DNA of 16,988 nt from JALOOE01 sp964423545 (GCA_964423545.1 CAYRFV010000107.1:1-16988); one strand, 5' to 3'. Shown: positions 1 through 7,894, numbered from the stretch's first letter. The notes: generated from the sequence alone by a model not told the origin. Program-made: numbers and translations.

Positions 1-842
1 TCCTGAAGCGCCGGTCGATGGGCGTACTGCGCCTGCAAGGCCGTCAGCCTGGTCTCGAAGTCCGGCAGCCGATCCTGGAAGACGGCCAGGTCGCGCAGCT
101 GGTTCAGCAGCGTTGCCGCCTCGTCGCAGGGCCGCGCCTGCTTCTGCTCGATCGCGGCTTGCGCATCGCGCCAGGTCTGGGGCGCGGGCTGCCAGCTCCT
201 GCGGCTCCCGTGTCCCGGCGACGCTCGTCGGCCTGGCGCAGCCGGCCGGCAGCCTCGCGCAGTTGCGCCCACGTCCGCCGCGGCTAACTCCTGCAGGCGC
301 CGGTCGAGCTTCAGCGCCCGCAGCGGCCCCCCTCGGCCCACCGGCGCAGGAACGCATCGCACGCGGCCCGCCGCAGGCGGCCCGCGGCAGGCGGGCGATC
401 AGCGCAGTGAGCGCGGGCGTCGCTGCGGGGCGGAGCGGCTCGCTGGCCTCGGCCGCAGTGGGCGCCAGGTGCGCATCCAGCTGGCAGAACCGGGCGAACC
501 CGGCCAGCCGCGCGGACAGCTCCTGGAGGCCCGGTGGGACCGGGGCTCCCGCTCCGAGCAGGATTCCCAAAGGTACGGTTGAAGCGCCTGTTCATCCAGC
601 AGTCCCGCGGGGAAGCGGAACGCCAGGCGCTGGTAGCCCCAGTTAGCGCAATAGAGGAAGGCGTCGAAGTAGCGCGCCAACACCTGTTTGGGGTCGTGCT
701 TGAACCCACTCCAGTGATACTCCACCCAAGCGCGCGTCGAGGTGACGTCGATGTGGCTCGACAACTGGCTGACCGCACCCTGTTCCGCCGCGGTCAGCGC
801 GCGATTGATCGTCTGCCACTCGTAGCACTGGTATTCGCTCAT
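1..842 (-). pseudogene. decayed conserved hypothetical protein gene, runs off left edge
   Basis: The reading frame opens at the ATG at 842 (MSEYQCYEWQ) and stays clean for about 94 residues, through PTRAWVEYHW-like and RYFDAFLYCANWG segments, to about position 560. It then makes no sense in that frame. A different frame resumes at about 547 with PVPPGLQELSARLAGF. Further frame changes follow: DAFLRRWAEGG, then PLRALKLDRRLQELA, then QLREAAGRLRQADERRR, then EATLL-like and NQLRDLAVFQDRLPDFE up to the window edge. From memory of this uncharacterised bacterial family, a stretch of several dozen residues normally lies between the N-terminal part and the PPGL segment, so an internal deletion is inferred as well as at least four frameshifts. 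The function of the intact family is unknown to me. Sequencing error could explain single shifts, but not the apparent deletion plus so many shifts beside intact genes. Confidence 0.75.
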
Positions 843-922
843 GCGCCCTCGCAACCAAGCCAGCACGCGCAGTTGACACGGATACCACTGCGTTATGCGG
901 CCGTAAGCGGGTCTGGACTCAG

Positions 923-936
923 CTAGTCGTGACTAG
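923..936. other. short inverted repeat between two divergent decayed genes
   Basis: CTAGTC-GT-GACTAG is a perfect 6-bp inverted repeat with a 2-bp centre. It lies about 80 bp upstream of the minus-strand pseudogene start (842) and about 50 bp before the plus-strand remnant (989). That position suits an operator, but no promoter boxes are convincing around it and chance is not excluded. Confidence 0.3.
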
Positions 937-988
937 ACTATGCCACAAAGCTGCCAGATCAGCAAGCTCACCTGCGCCTGGCTGAGTC

Positions 989-1643
989 ATGTGGCGGTGT
1001 TCCGTGTACGACGGCGCCGTTTACGTTGTCCGCTCCGACCGGACGGGCTACCGCCGCATCACCAACGCGCCGACCTGCGCCGAGCTCGCCAGCCTGCCCA
1101 AGGGCTCGGTGACGGTGCAGGTCATGGACTTGTTCGGCACGTCATTTGTCTACGTGGCGGGCGCGCCGGGGCTCACGAGGGCCCGAACGGGCGCCATGAC
1201 GCTCGACAACGTCGCAGATTTCGGCTCGGGCGTGTTACAGCCCGCCATCGGCATCGCCGTGCTGGAGCGCGTGATGGGCGGTCCCCCTACGCGGACGGCC
1301 TGCCTGGGGCAAGGTCTCAGCGCCTCCCTCGCCGACGGCCACGTAAACCGCGGCGGCCACGCCCACGCGAACATCGACGCCCACGCCTACGGCGATTGCC
1401 TCCTCGACGCCGACAGCCACGCCGACGCCGACTGCTTCTGCTACGCCTTCGCGAACGCTGACGCCCACCCCAACCGCCACGACGGCACCGACGGCGACAT
1501 CCACCCCTACAGAGACACCGACGTCTACCGACGTCCACAGAGACGTATACGCCAACGGCGACTGCTACGGCTACGAGTTCACGAACGCCGTCTCCGACCC
1601 GCCGGCACACCTGGCTGTCGCTGATCGTGCGGCGCTGACCTGA
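989..1643 (+). pseudogene. remnant of a surface protein with Thr-Pro linker
   Basis: From 989 one frame encodes a plausible globular stretch (VYDGAVYVVRSDRTGYRRI ... VTVQVMDLFGTSFVYVAG) with strongly GC-biased third positions up to about 1260. The continuation that looks like protein is in a different frame. That frame, which has TGA at about 1272 and TAA at 1344-1346, reads a Thr-Pro linker (TPTRTSTPTPT ... TSTPTETPTSTDV) at about 1347-1532, then a short tail ending at TGA 1641-1643. Thr-Pro linkers of this kind occur in the intact secreted proteins elsewhere in the window, so I read this as a frameshifted and stop-interrupted relative, without a dockerin. No clear Shine-Dalgarno precedes 989, and the true start is uncertain. 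The globular part matches no family I recognise. An intact short protein ending at 1624 in the first frame is the alternative, but its tail would be the out-of-frame His/Arg-rich reading of the linker. Confidence 0.5.
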
Positions 1644-2121
1644 CAGGGGATGCTTGCTCCGCTAAAACAGATGGCTGCGCTGTTGTTACTTCCAGCACAG
1701 GGGAAGGTTGTACAGCATCGAAGCGATGGAGGCGGGTGGGTGGGTCTGGGAGGAGCTTACGACGCCAGGGTGAAGGCCGCCGGAACGGCGGGGACACGGC
1801 TTACTGTTCCCCAGGCATGTGATGCCCGAAGATAGGGGAGTCGTGGCGTAGTGGCGGTGAGCAGCGCTCTCAGGACTTCCCCCCTTCACTTTCGGGTCGA
1901 GCCTCCAGAAAGCGCGCCCAGAGCAATGGCGGACCGACAATGACGAACGCCGGCGCCCTGCACAACCTGTCCGCGCTCGGTAGGATTCCCCAAAAAACAC
2001 CCAGGTTTCCGTGATGACGAGATCGCTAAGGCCATGTAAGCTCGCTTTAGCTTGCGTTGCTTTCCGTCCCCATCGTGGGACTGCTGTCCCGGGTTCTCTG
2101 TTCGCTCGAAATGGAGGAAGC
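1644..2121 (+). other. gene-poor leader upstream of the dockerin operon
   Basis: No open frame here looks coding. The longer minus-strand frames crossing it are shadows of the downstream gene. A GC-rich hairpin without a T-run sits at 1777-1791 (CCGCC-GGAAC-GGCGG). Further hairpins lie at 2069-2090, just before the ribosome binding site of the first dockerin gene. No -35/-10 pair stands out, so the operon promoter is presumed to lie here but is not located. Confidence 0.5.
2069..2090 (+). promoter_or_regulatory. two mutually exclusive short hairpins in the leader
   Basis: CCCA-TCG-TGGG (2069-2079) and GGGAC-TGCT-GTCCC (2077-2090) share the GGG at 2077-2079, so only one can form at a time. 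They end about 20 nt before the GGAGG at 2113-2117. The arrangement could give a simple structural switch in the 5' leader, but both stems are short and this may be chance. Confidence 0.25.
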
Positions 2122-3363
2122 ATGAAACGCTCTGGATTGAGCATGGCGCTTTTCGGTTGTCTGCTGGTTGCCGTGATGCTGCAGACGGCGACCGCGTCCC
2201 CTTCGATTTCGGCTGAGGCCGCTCCTCCCGCAGCGTCCAGGATCGGAGTAGACAACGCTCTGCGGCAGCCGGCTTCCAGCAGTGCTCGATACCACCACGA
2301 CGCCTCGGGGCAGATGAGTGGCGAGCGCGCCGGCGCCCTTGCCGCTGCCTGGCACCGCAGCGCAGCAGCTGTGCCGCCCGCCCCGGAGCCGCCCTTCTTT
2401 GTCCCCGGCCATGACACCGGCGCAACGATCGCTACCTCGTTCAAGCTCCGGAACTTGATCAACCCAGGGGGTGTCAATGGCTTCGAGATGTTGCTGCATC
2501 CAGGCGATGTTCAAGGGGATTTCTACCGCGGGCGCGACTGTGCCGGTGATACGCCCTACGGAAGCTGGCAGCCTGCCAATCACGTCAAGTTCACATATGA
2601 CCCGGCATTGGGCAGGATCAGTGCGGAAGTCTCGGCCAGCACGCCCTATTGTTACGAGTACGGCTCCGGCAACCTGGGCCGGCTCGATTACCTGCAGATG
2701 GATGTCGTCAATCGCGCGATCGGCACGACCGTTGCTTTCGACAACGTGACAGTTAACGGCGTGCCGAAGGGCGGCTTCAGCGGCTCGGGCTGGTCAACGT
2801 GGATGCTCACGGGGGTTGATCTCTCTGGAGGATTTGTCATCGAAGGGGATCTGGTGCTGTCTTGGCCCACACCGCCGGCGACCTCAGGGCAGGAGACGAA
2901 CAAGCTGGTCCTCTCCGTCGGATCGGTCGCACCACCGTCGCCGACGCCCGTGCCGACCGCCACGCCGACGCCCGTGCCGACCGACACGCCGACCGCGGCG
3001 CCGACCGACACGCCGACCGCGACGCCGACCGACACGCCGACCGCTACGCCGACCGACACGCCGACGCCCGTGCCGACCGCTACGCCGACCGCGGCGCCGA
3101 CCGACGCGCCGACCGCGGCGCCCAGTCCGTCACCGACCGCAACGCTGACTGCCGGGGCCAGCCCAACGCCGGCCGCCGCAGGGTGCCAAAAGGCCGATCT
3201 CAATGCCGATCACGTCGTTGACGTCGGGGACGTCGCGCTGCTCGGCCAGCACTGGGGCGAGCAGGGCCTCCCGGGATGGATTCCTGAGGACCTGAACGAA
3301 GACGGGGTGATCGATATCGGCGATGTAGCCTTCATTGGTGCGGTCTGGCTGATGACCTGCTAG
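2122..3363 (+). CDS. secreted protein: beta-rich domain, Thr-Pro linker, C-terminal dockerin
   Basis: The product has 413 residues. ATG 2122 is chosen over the longer frame from 2011 because GGAGG lies at 2113-2117 and a signal peptide follows at once (MKRSGLSMALFGCLLVAVML, cleavage near residue 26). Residues about 95-268 form a compact domain I cannot name with confidence. It has GFEMLLHPGDVQGDFYRG, paired cysteines (140, 177) and a GVDLSGGFVIEGDLVLS strand pair, vaguely like sortable 'choice-of-anchor' beta domains. Residues 274-341 are a Thr-Pro linker. Residues 359-411 are a dockerin-like module with two calcium loops, DLNADHVVDVGD and DLNEDGVIDIGD. Both loops have acidic or Asn ligands at positions 1, 3, 5, 9 and 12, and they are joined by GLPGWIPED. 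The protein is probably exported and docked to a cohesin, with the nearest candidates encoded at 12415-16727. It is first of four co-directional genes; the next starts 47 bp downstream. Confidence 0.85.
   Translation: MKRSGLSMALFGCLLVAVMLQTATASPSISAEAAPPAASRIGVDNALRQPASSSARYHHDASGQMSGERAGALAAAWHRSAAAVPPAPEPPFFVPGHDTGATIATSFKLRNLINPGGVNGFEMLLHPGDVQGDFYRGRDCAGDTPYGSWQPANHVKFTYDPALGRISAEVSASTPYCYEYGSGNLGRLDYLQMDVVNRAIGTTVAFDNVTVNGVPKGGFSGSGWSTWMLTGVDLSGGFVIEGDLVLSWPTPPATSGQETNKLVLSVGSVAPPSPTPVPTATPTPVPTDTPTAAPTDTPTATPTDTPTATPTDTPTPVPTATPTAAPTDAPTAAPSPSPTATLTAGASPTPAAAGCQKADLNADHVVDVGDVALLGQHWGEQGLPGWIPEDLNEDGVIDIGDVAFIGAVWLMTC
2941..3144 (+). repeat. tandem codon repeat encoding the Thr-Pro linker
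   Basis: Imperfect 12-bp units built on CCGACCGCGACG and CCGACCGACACG encode TPT-A/V/D-P steps. The low-complexity DNA gives long open frames on the other five frames, which are not genes. It is a likely site of slippage and length variation between strains. Confidence 0.9.
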
Positions 3364-3397
3364 GCTCGAAGCAGATTGCGGCTGCCCGTCTCTGAAT

Positions 3398-3402
3398 AGG
3401 AG
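3398..3402 (+). promoter_or_regulatory. ribosome binding site deciding the start at 3411
   Basis: AGGAG lies 8 nt before ATG 3411. An in-frame GTG at 3402 overlaps this motif and TTG 3405 is too close to it, so ATG 3411 is the supported start. Confidence 0.7.
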
Positions 3403-3410
3403 TGTTGAGG

Positions 3411-4946
3411 ATGGTCACACCTTCGCTCGGCCGGCGTCACCTGATGTGTGCTATCCTGATGCTGCTCTGCCTGGCGCAGACCGCGCCCACTCCCGTGGCC
3501 TATGGCGTGGAGGCGTCTCTTGGGTCGCCCGACGCCCCGCACGCCCCTCCCGAACCGGGTGATCCCTGGGGCTGGGGATACAACCTGTGGGGCCAACTGG
3601 GTGACGGCTCCACCGCCGACCGTAGCACCCCAGTGCAACTCCCCCTCCCGACCGGCGTGGTCGCGCTGTCGGGAGGGTACTACCACACGCTGGCCTTGCA
3701 GAACGGTGGTCGGGTCTACGCGTGGGGTCGCAACGCCGACGGCCAGTTGGGGATCGGCTCGAGTGATGGCGACCCGCACCCCTATGCGGCGGAAGTGCCG
3801 GGTCTCTCTACGGTTACAGCCATCGCCGCGGGCGCGTTCCACAGCCTCGCGCTCCGGTCCGATGGCAGTGTCTGGGCCTGGGGTTGGAACGACACGGGCC
3901 AACTCGGTGACGGCACCACGACGACGCGCCTTTCGCCGGTCCAGGTTCTCCCGCCAGGGAGCGGCGTCGTAGCCATCGCCGCAGGTTACGGCCACAGCCT
4001 GGCGCTGAAGTCCGACGGCACCGTCCTGGCCTGGGGCTACAACGCCGAGGGCCAATTAGGCGACGGGACGACATCGCAGCACGAGACGCCGCTGCCCGTA
4101 CTTGGTCTGGCGGACGTGACCGCGATCGGCGCCGGCTGGTTCCACTCCCTGGCAGTCAAGGACGACGGCGCCGCCTGGGCCTGGGGCATGGGCATTTACG
4201 GGCAGTTGGGGGTGGGCTCTCAGGCCGATTCTGCCATCCCGCTGCAGGTTGCCGGCCTGACCGGCGTGTCCGGCATTGCCGCCGGCCATTTCCACAGTCT
4301 GGCCGTCACGAGCGACCAGGCGTTGTGGGCGTGGGGAAACAACAACCAGGGCCAGCTCGGCGATGGCACGGTTGGCGACGGCACCGCGCCGAACATCCGC
4401 ACTACGCCCTATCATGTGGCCGGATTCCCAGCGGGCGTTGCCGTCACTGCTGCTGCCGGCGGCTGGGGCCATACCCTCGCGCTGCTCGAAGATGGATCGG
4501 CCTGGTCCTGGGGATTGAACCAGGCGGGGCAGTTGGGCACCGGCGCCGCGCCTCAAGACAGGGTGACGGCGGAGACACCCGCGGAACACCGCGCTTTGGG
4601 CGATCAGGCTACCTGGGGCCATGCGCTGAGCGTCCGGCGCGACATGGCATCACCCACGTCCACCTCCGAGTTCTATCGGGCTACACCGGCGCAAATCCCG
4701 GCGCTGAGCCGCGTCGCACTCGTGGCTGCCGGCTACTATCACAGCCTCGCCATGGTCCCGAACCCGCGGCCGGCCTGGGACGTGAACGGCGATCACATCG
4801 CCGACATTGCTGACATCGCGCTGATCGGCCTGCATTGGCAGGAAAGTGGCACGCCTGGCTGGATCCCTGAGGACGCAAATGGCGACGGGGTGATCGATGT
4901 CGGCGACATCGCAGTGGTTGGCCTGCACTGGCTTGAGATCTGGTGA
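3411..4946 (+). CDS. secreted seven-motif RCC1 propeller with C-terminal dockerin
   Basis: The product has 511 residues. A signal peptide covers about residues 1-32 (LMCAILMLLCLAQTAPTPVA). Seven RCC1 motifs of the form W-x-W-G-x-N-x-x-G-Q-L-G-x-G start near residues 53, 103, 155, 206, 256, 306 and 365, alternating with AAGxxHSLAL strands. That number suits a closed seven-bladed beta-propeller. Residues 380-430 are an insertion before the closing strand AAGYYHSLAM. Residues 456-508 are the two-loop dockerin-like module (DVNGDHIADIAD and DANGDGVIDVGD, joined by GTPGWIPED), with all five expected calcium ligands in each loop. RCC1 propellers generally act as binding platforms. BLIP-II of Streptomyces is a secreted bacterial example that inhibits beta-lactamase. 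Nothing here identifies the ligand. The protein is probably exported and held by a cohesin. The stop is 38 bp before the next start. Confidence 0.9.
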   Translation: MVTPSLGRRHLMCAILMLLCLAQTAPTPVAYGVEASLGSPDAPHAPPEPGDPWGWGYNLWGQLGDGSTADRSTPVQLPLPTGVVALSGGYYHTLALQNGGRVYAWGRNADGQLGIGSSDGDPHPYAAEVPGLSTVTAIAAGAFHSLALRSDGSVWAWGWNDTGQLGDGTTTTRLSPVQVLPPGSGVVAIAAGYGHSLALKSDGTVLAWGYNAEGQLGDGTTSQHETPLPVLGLADVTAIGAGWFHSLAVKDDGAAWAWGMGIYGQLGVGSQADSAIPLQVAGLTGVSGIAAGHFHSLAVTSDQALWAWGNNNQGQLGDGTVGDGTAPNIRTTPYHVAGFPAGVAVTAAAGGWGHTLALLEDGSAWSWGLNQAGQLGTGAAPQDRVTAETPAEHRALGDQATWGHALSVRRDMASPTSTSEFYRATPAQIPALSRVALVAAGYYHSLAMVPNPRPAWDVNGDHIADIADIALIGLHWQESGTPGWIPEDANGDGVIDVGDIAVVGLHWLEIW

Positions 4947-4972
4947 GCGCGAGCGAAAGTCGAGGCAAGGTT

Positions 4973-4977
4973 GGAGG
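4973..4977 (+). promoter_or_regulatory. ribosome binding site deciding the start at 4985
   Basis: GGAGG lies 7 nt before GTG 4985, with another in-frame GTG at 4982. The open frame extends back to GTG 4943, overlapping the previous stop, but that codon has no Shine-Dalgarno and would put a charged stretch before the signal peptide. Confidence 0.65.
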
Positions 4978-4984
4978 ACACGTG

Positions 4985-6364
4985 GTGAAACGCTCAGTTC
5001 GTGTCTGGCCCTGGGCAGTCGCGCTCTGCGTCGTCTTGGCGATTCCGGCGGCCCCGGCAGGGCGCGCCGCGGCGGTGCCGGCGCAGTCGGTCGCGTCCGG
5101 CAGCTTGCCCTGGGTGTGGGGCATGAACCTCAAAGGGCAGTTGGCTGACGGGACCTTCGATGGTGACCCGCATCCCGCCCCGAACAGGGTGGCGACGTTG
5201 AGCCGCGTGACTCGCGTCGCTGCCGGCGCCGGTCACATCCTGGCGTTGGAAGCCGACGGGACCGTCTACGCTTGGGGCGACAATCTCTTCGGCCAGTGCG
5301 GGAACGGCGCAAGATCCACAGAAGCACCCCAGACCACTCCGGTGCGAGTGTCCAATCTGGACGGCGTGGTGGCAGTGGCCGCTGGCGCAGTCCATTCCCT
5401 GGCCCTCAAGTCGGACGGTACCGTTTGGAGTTGGGGCCACAATGATTACGGGCAGCTCGGCAATGGCACAGCCGTGCCGCACAGCACGACGCCGGTGCAA
5501 GTGACAGGGCTGGCGGGAGTCACAGCCATTGCCGCCGGGGGCGGCAATTTCAGCCTGGCGTTGACTCCTGATGGCGCCGTCTGGGCGTGGGGCGACAACG
5601 GCTATGGCCAGCTCGGGAACGGCGCCACGCTCCCGAGTAATGTGCCGGTCGCTGTGTCGGGGCTCAGCGGCGTGACGGCCATCGCGGCCGGCGCTTCGCA
5701 CAGCCTGGCCTTGCGCGGCGACGGAGTGGCGTGGGCCTGGGGTCGCAACAGTTGGGGCCAGCTCGGCGACGGCAGCACAACCCACCGGTATGCGCCAGTC
5801 CAGGTTGCGGGTCTCAGCGGGATGGCCTCGATCGCAGCCGGAGGCATCTTCAGCCTGGCGATCAAGCACGACGCGACAGCCTGGGCGTGGGGCTGGAACG
5901 GCGCTGGCAACCTGGGCGACGGCACAACCGAGCATCGCAGCACACCAGTGCAAGTCGCCGCGTTGAGCGGCGTTTCGGCCCTGACCGGCGGCGCCTATCA
6001 CTCCCTGGCGCTCACCTCGGACGGCAGCCTCTGGAGTTGGGGCTACAACGGATATGGCGAGCTCGGAGACGGCAGTACGACGCTGCGGATCGCACCGGTT
6101 CAGGTCTCAAGCGCCACCGGCTTGACGCGAGCCAGTGCGATCGCCGCGGGCGCCTACTACAGCCTTGCGCTACAGCCGTTGCCGCGGCCAGCCTGGGATG
6201 TGAACGGCGATCATGTGACCGATATCGGTGACGTTGCGCTGATCGGCCTGCGCTGGCTGCAGGTTGGAGCGCCTGGTTGGATTCCCGAAGATGTGAACGC
6301 CGACGCCGTGGTGGATATCGGTGACGTTGCAGTCATCGGGACCCATTGGTTGGAGACCTGGTGA
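4985..6364 (+). CDS. secreted seven-motif RCC1 propeller with C-terminal dockerin (second copy)
   Basis: The product has 459 residues from GTG 4985 (MKRSVRVWPWAVALCVVLAI begins a signal peptide ending near residue 29). Seven RCC1 motifs follow: VWGMNLKGQLADG, YAWGDNLFGQCGNG, WSWGHNDYGQLGNG, WAWGDNGYGQLGNG, WAWGRNSWGQLGDG, WAWGWNGAGNLGDG and WSWGYNGYGELGDG. The propeller closes with IAAGAYYSLALQ, without the insertion seen in the previous protein. Residues 405-457 are the dockerin-like module with loops DVNGDHVTDIGD and DVNADAVVDIGD joined by GAPGWIPED. The second loop has Ala where Gly is usual at position 6, but all acidic or Asn ligands are kept. It is clearly a tandem paralogue of its neighbours, and the same export and docking role is inferred. 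An 83-bp gap separates it from the next gene. Confidence 0.9.
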   Translation: MKRSVRVWPWAVALCVVLAIPAAPAGRAAAVPAQSVASGSLPWVWGMNLKGQLADGTFDGDPHPAPNRVATLSRVTRVAAGAGHILALEADGTVYAWGDNLFGQCGNGARSTEAPQTTPVRVSNLDGVVAVAAGAVHSLALKSDGTVWSWGHNDYGQLGNGTAVPHSTTPVQVTGLAGVTAIAAGGGNFSLALTPDGAVWAWGDNGYGQLGNGATLPSNVPVAVSGLSGVTAIAAGASHSLALRGDGVAWAWGRNSWGQLGDGSTTHRYAPVQVAGLSGMASIAAGGIFSLAIKHDATAWAWGWNGAGNLGDGTTEHRSTPVQVAALSGVSALTGGAYHSLALTSDGSLWSWGYNGYGELGDGSTTLRIAPVQVSSATGLTRASAIAAGAYYSLALQPLPRPAWDVNGDHVTDIGDVALIGLRWLQVGAPGWIPEDVNADAVVDIGDVAVIGTHWLETW

Positions 6365-6447
6365 TGCCCCAAGGGCGCCGTCACGCAAGCGGTTGCGCCG
6401 GTGGATGACGTCGCCAAGGCTCGACCGACACAGCGCAGGAGGCAGGC

Positions 6448-7875
6448 ATGAGCGGGTGGTCAAGCTCCAGGTGTCTATCTGGGTCGTTGTGCCTGGTTCT
6501 CATGATCGCCGCAGCATTTCTGACCCCGGCAACAGAGGGCGCTGAGCCTCGGATGCCGGATCAGCCGGCGGCGGTCAGCGGCACTCCCTGGGCCTGGGGC
6601 TGGAATTACCGCGGCCAGCTAGGAAACGGCACCATCGACCCTAACGCGTCAACGGCCCATTACAGAGGCAGTCAGGTGAACCTCTCCATGGTTACCAGCA
6701 TCGCCGGACAGTTCCATGGCCTCGCAGCCCGGCAGGATGGAACAGTCTGGGCCTGGGGCGACAATTCACACGGCCAGGTGGGCATCGGCGTCGCCAGCGG
6801 TCCGCAGCCCAGTCCAGCGATGGTCCTGGGCCTGGACAGCGTTACGGCCGTCGCGGCCGGGGCCTACCACAGCTTAGTGCTCAAGTCCGATGGCACGGTG
6901 TGGGCCTGGGGCTGGAACATCTACGGCCAATTGGGCGATGGCACCCTCGCCGAACGGCATCTGCCGGTGCAGGTCGCCGGGCTTGCCGGCGTCATAGCCA
7001 TCTCCGCAGGCGCCTATCACAGCCTGGCGCTAAAATCAGACGGCACGGTGTGGGCGTGGGGCAGCAACTACTACGGCGAGCTGGGAGATGGCAGCAGCAT
7101 TCACCGGCCCACGCCGGTCCAGGTCGTCACCGATACAGGTCCCTTGGCCAGCATCGCGGCCATCTCGGCCGGCGGCTCCCACAGCCTGGCGCTGATGCAG
7201 GACGGCACGGTCTGGGCCTGGGGCTGGAACAAGTGGGGCCAGGTGGGCAACGGCGTCACCGCCGCAACCGGTCAGCCAACCGCTGTCCGGGTGGTGGATC
7301 TGGACAATGTGACGTACATCTCTGGCGGCGGGGTGCACAGCCTGGCCGTCAAGAGCGACGGCACCGCCTGGTCGTGGGGCAACAACCGCACCGGTACGCT
7401 GGCCAACGGTTCTGTGCTCGACTCCGCGGTCCCCATGCAGGTCGTCGATACCTCGGGCGCGCCGAACTACCTGACTGGCGTCGTTGCGGTGGCCGGAGGT
7501 GAGTACCACAGTATGGCGCTCAAGGCCGACGGCACCGTCTGGACCTGGGGTGAGAACGTCTACGGCGAGCTGGGCGATGTCGTGGATTCTCAGACCATTT
7601 GGACCAGCTTCCGGCCACTGCTCGTCCAAGGGCTCACCGATGTGATCGCAGTCGCCGGCTCCGGGTTCACCCCGTACGCCCTCCAGCGCACCGCGCGTCC
7701 CCCGTGGGATATCAACGGTGATCACATCGTCGACATCGGCGATGTGGCAGCGATCGGCCTGCACTGGCTGGAGACAGGCGCTCCGGGTTGGATTCCAGAG
7801 GACGCCAACCCGGACGGCTTAGTGGACATCGGCGATGTCGCTCTCGTCGGTATGCACTGGCTGGAGAGCTGGTAG
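6448..7875 (+). CDS. secreted seven-motif RCC1 propeller with C-terminal dockerin (third copy)
   Basis: The product has 475 residues. ATG 6448 is preceded by AGGAGG at 6437-6442. The signal peptide has hydrophobic core CLVLMIAAAFL with a likely cut near residue 32. Seven RCC1 motifs start near residues 48, 101, 152, 202, 256, 308 and 365. The sixth (WSWGNNRTGTLANG) and seventh (WTWGENVYGELGDV) are degenerate in the GQLG part. Residues 420-473 are the dockerin-like module, loops DINGDHIVDIGD and DANPDGLVDIGD joined by GAPGWIPED, and the protein ends GMHWLESW like its neighbours (LEIW, LETW). It is last in the plus-strand operon and converges with the Pst genes. It differs from the other copies in the insertions between blades, so the three propellers probably have different binding surfaces. 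Confidence 0.9.
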   Translation: MSGWSSSRCLSGSLCLVLMIAAAFLTPATEGAEPRMPDQPAAVSGTPWAWGWNYRGQLGNGTIDPNASTAHYRGSQVNLSMVTSIAGQFHGLAARQDGTVWAWGDNSHGQVGIGVASGPQPSPAMVLGLDSVTAVAAGAYHSLVLKSDGTVWAWGWNIYGQLGDGTLAERHLPVQVAGLAGVIAISAGAYHSLALKSDGTVWAWGSNYYGELGDGSSIHRPTPVQVVTDTGPLASIAAISAGGSHSLALMQDGTVWAWGWNKWGQVGNGVTAATGQPTAVRVVDLDNVTYISGGGVHSLAVKSDGTAWSWGNNRTGTLANGSVLDSAVPMQVVDTSGAPNYLTGVVAVAGGEYHSMALKADGTVWTWGENVYGELGDVVDSQTIWTSFRPLLVQGLTDVIAVAGSGFTPYALQRTARPPWDINGDHIVDIGDVAAIGLHWLETGAPGWIPEDANPDGLVDIGDVALVGMHWLESW

Positions 7876-7894
7876 GGCGAGCCGCTGGGCGCGC

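Noticed and set aside
1644..2121. tRNA or other structured RNA gene in the leader
   Set aside because: No cloverleaf or known RNA consensus is visible; only short hairpins occur.
1686..2477. 263-codon open frame on the minus strand opposite the first dockerin gene
   Set aside because: It is the complement of a gene with signal peptide and Shine-Dalgarno; it has no ribosome site or recognisable domain.
2941..3144. Regular 12-bp repeats considered as a CRISPR array
   Set aside because: Units are contiguous, without unique spacers, and encode an in-frame linker. No cas gene is near.
2688..3203. Val-Gly-rich minus-strand frame with VGVAVGVSVG repeats
   Set aside because: It is the antisense reading of the Thr-Pro linker DNA, a typical shadow of such repeats.
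3411..7875. RCC1 genes as eukaryotic chromatin factors or contamination
   Set aside because: They have bacterial ribosome sites, signal peptides, no introns and dockerin ends, and RCC1 repeats are known in bacteria.
2122..7875. A cellulosome gene cluster
   Set aside because: No glycoside hydrolase, esterase, lyase or carbohydrate-binding domain is seen in any dockerin or cohesin protein here.
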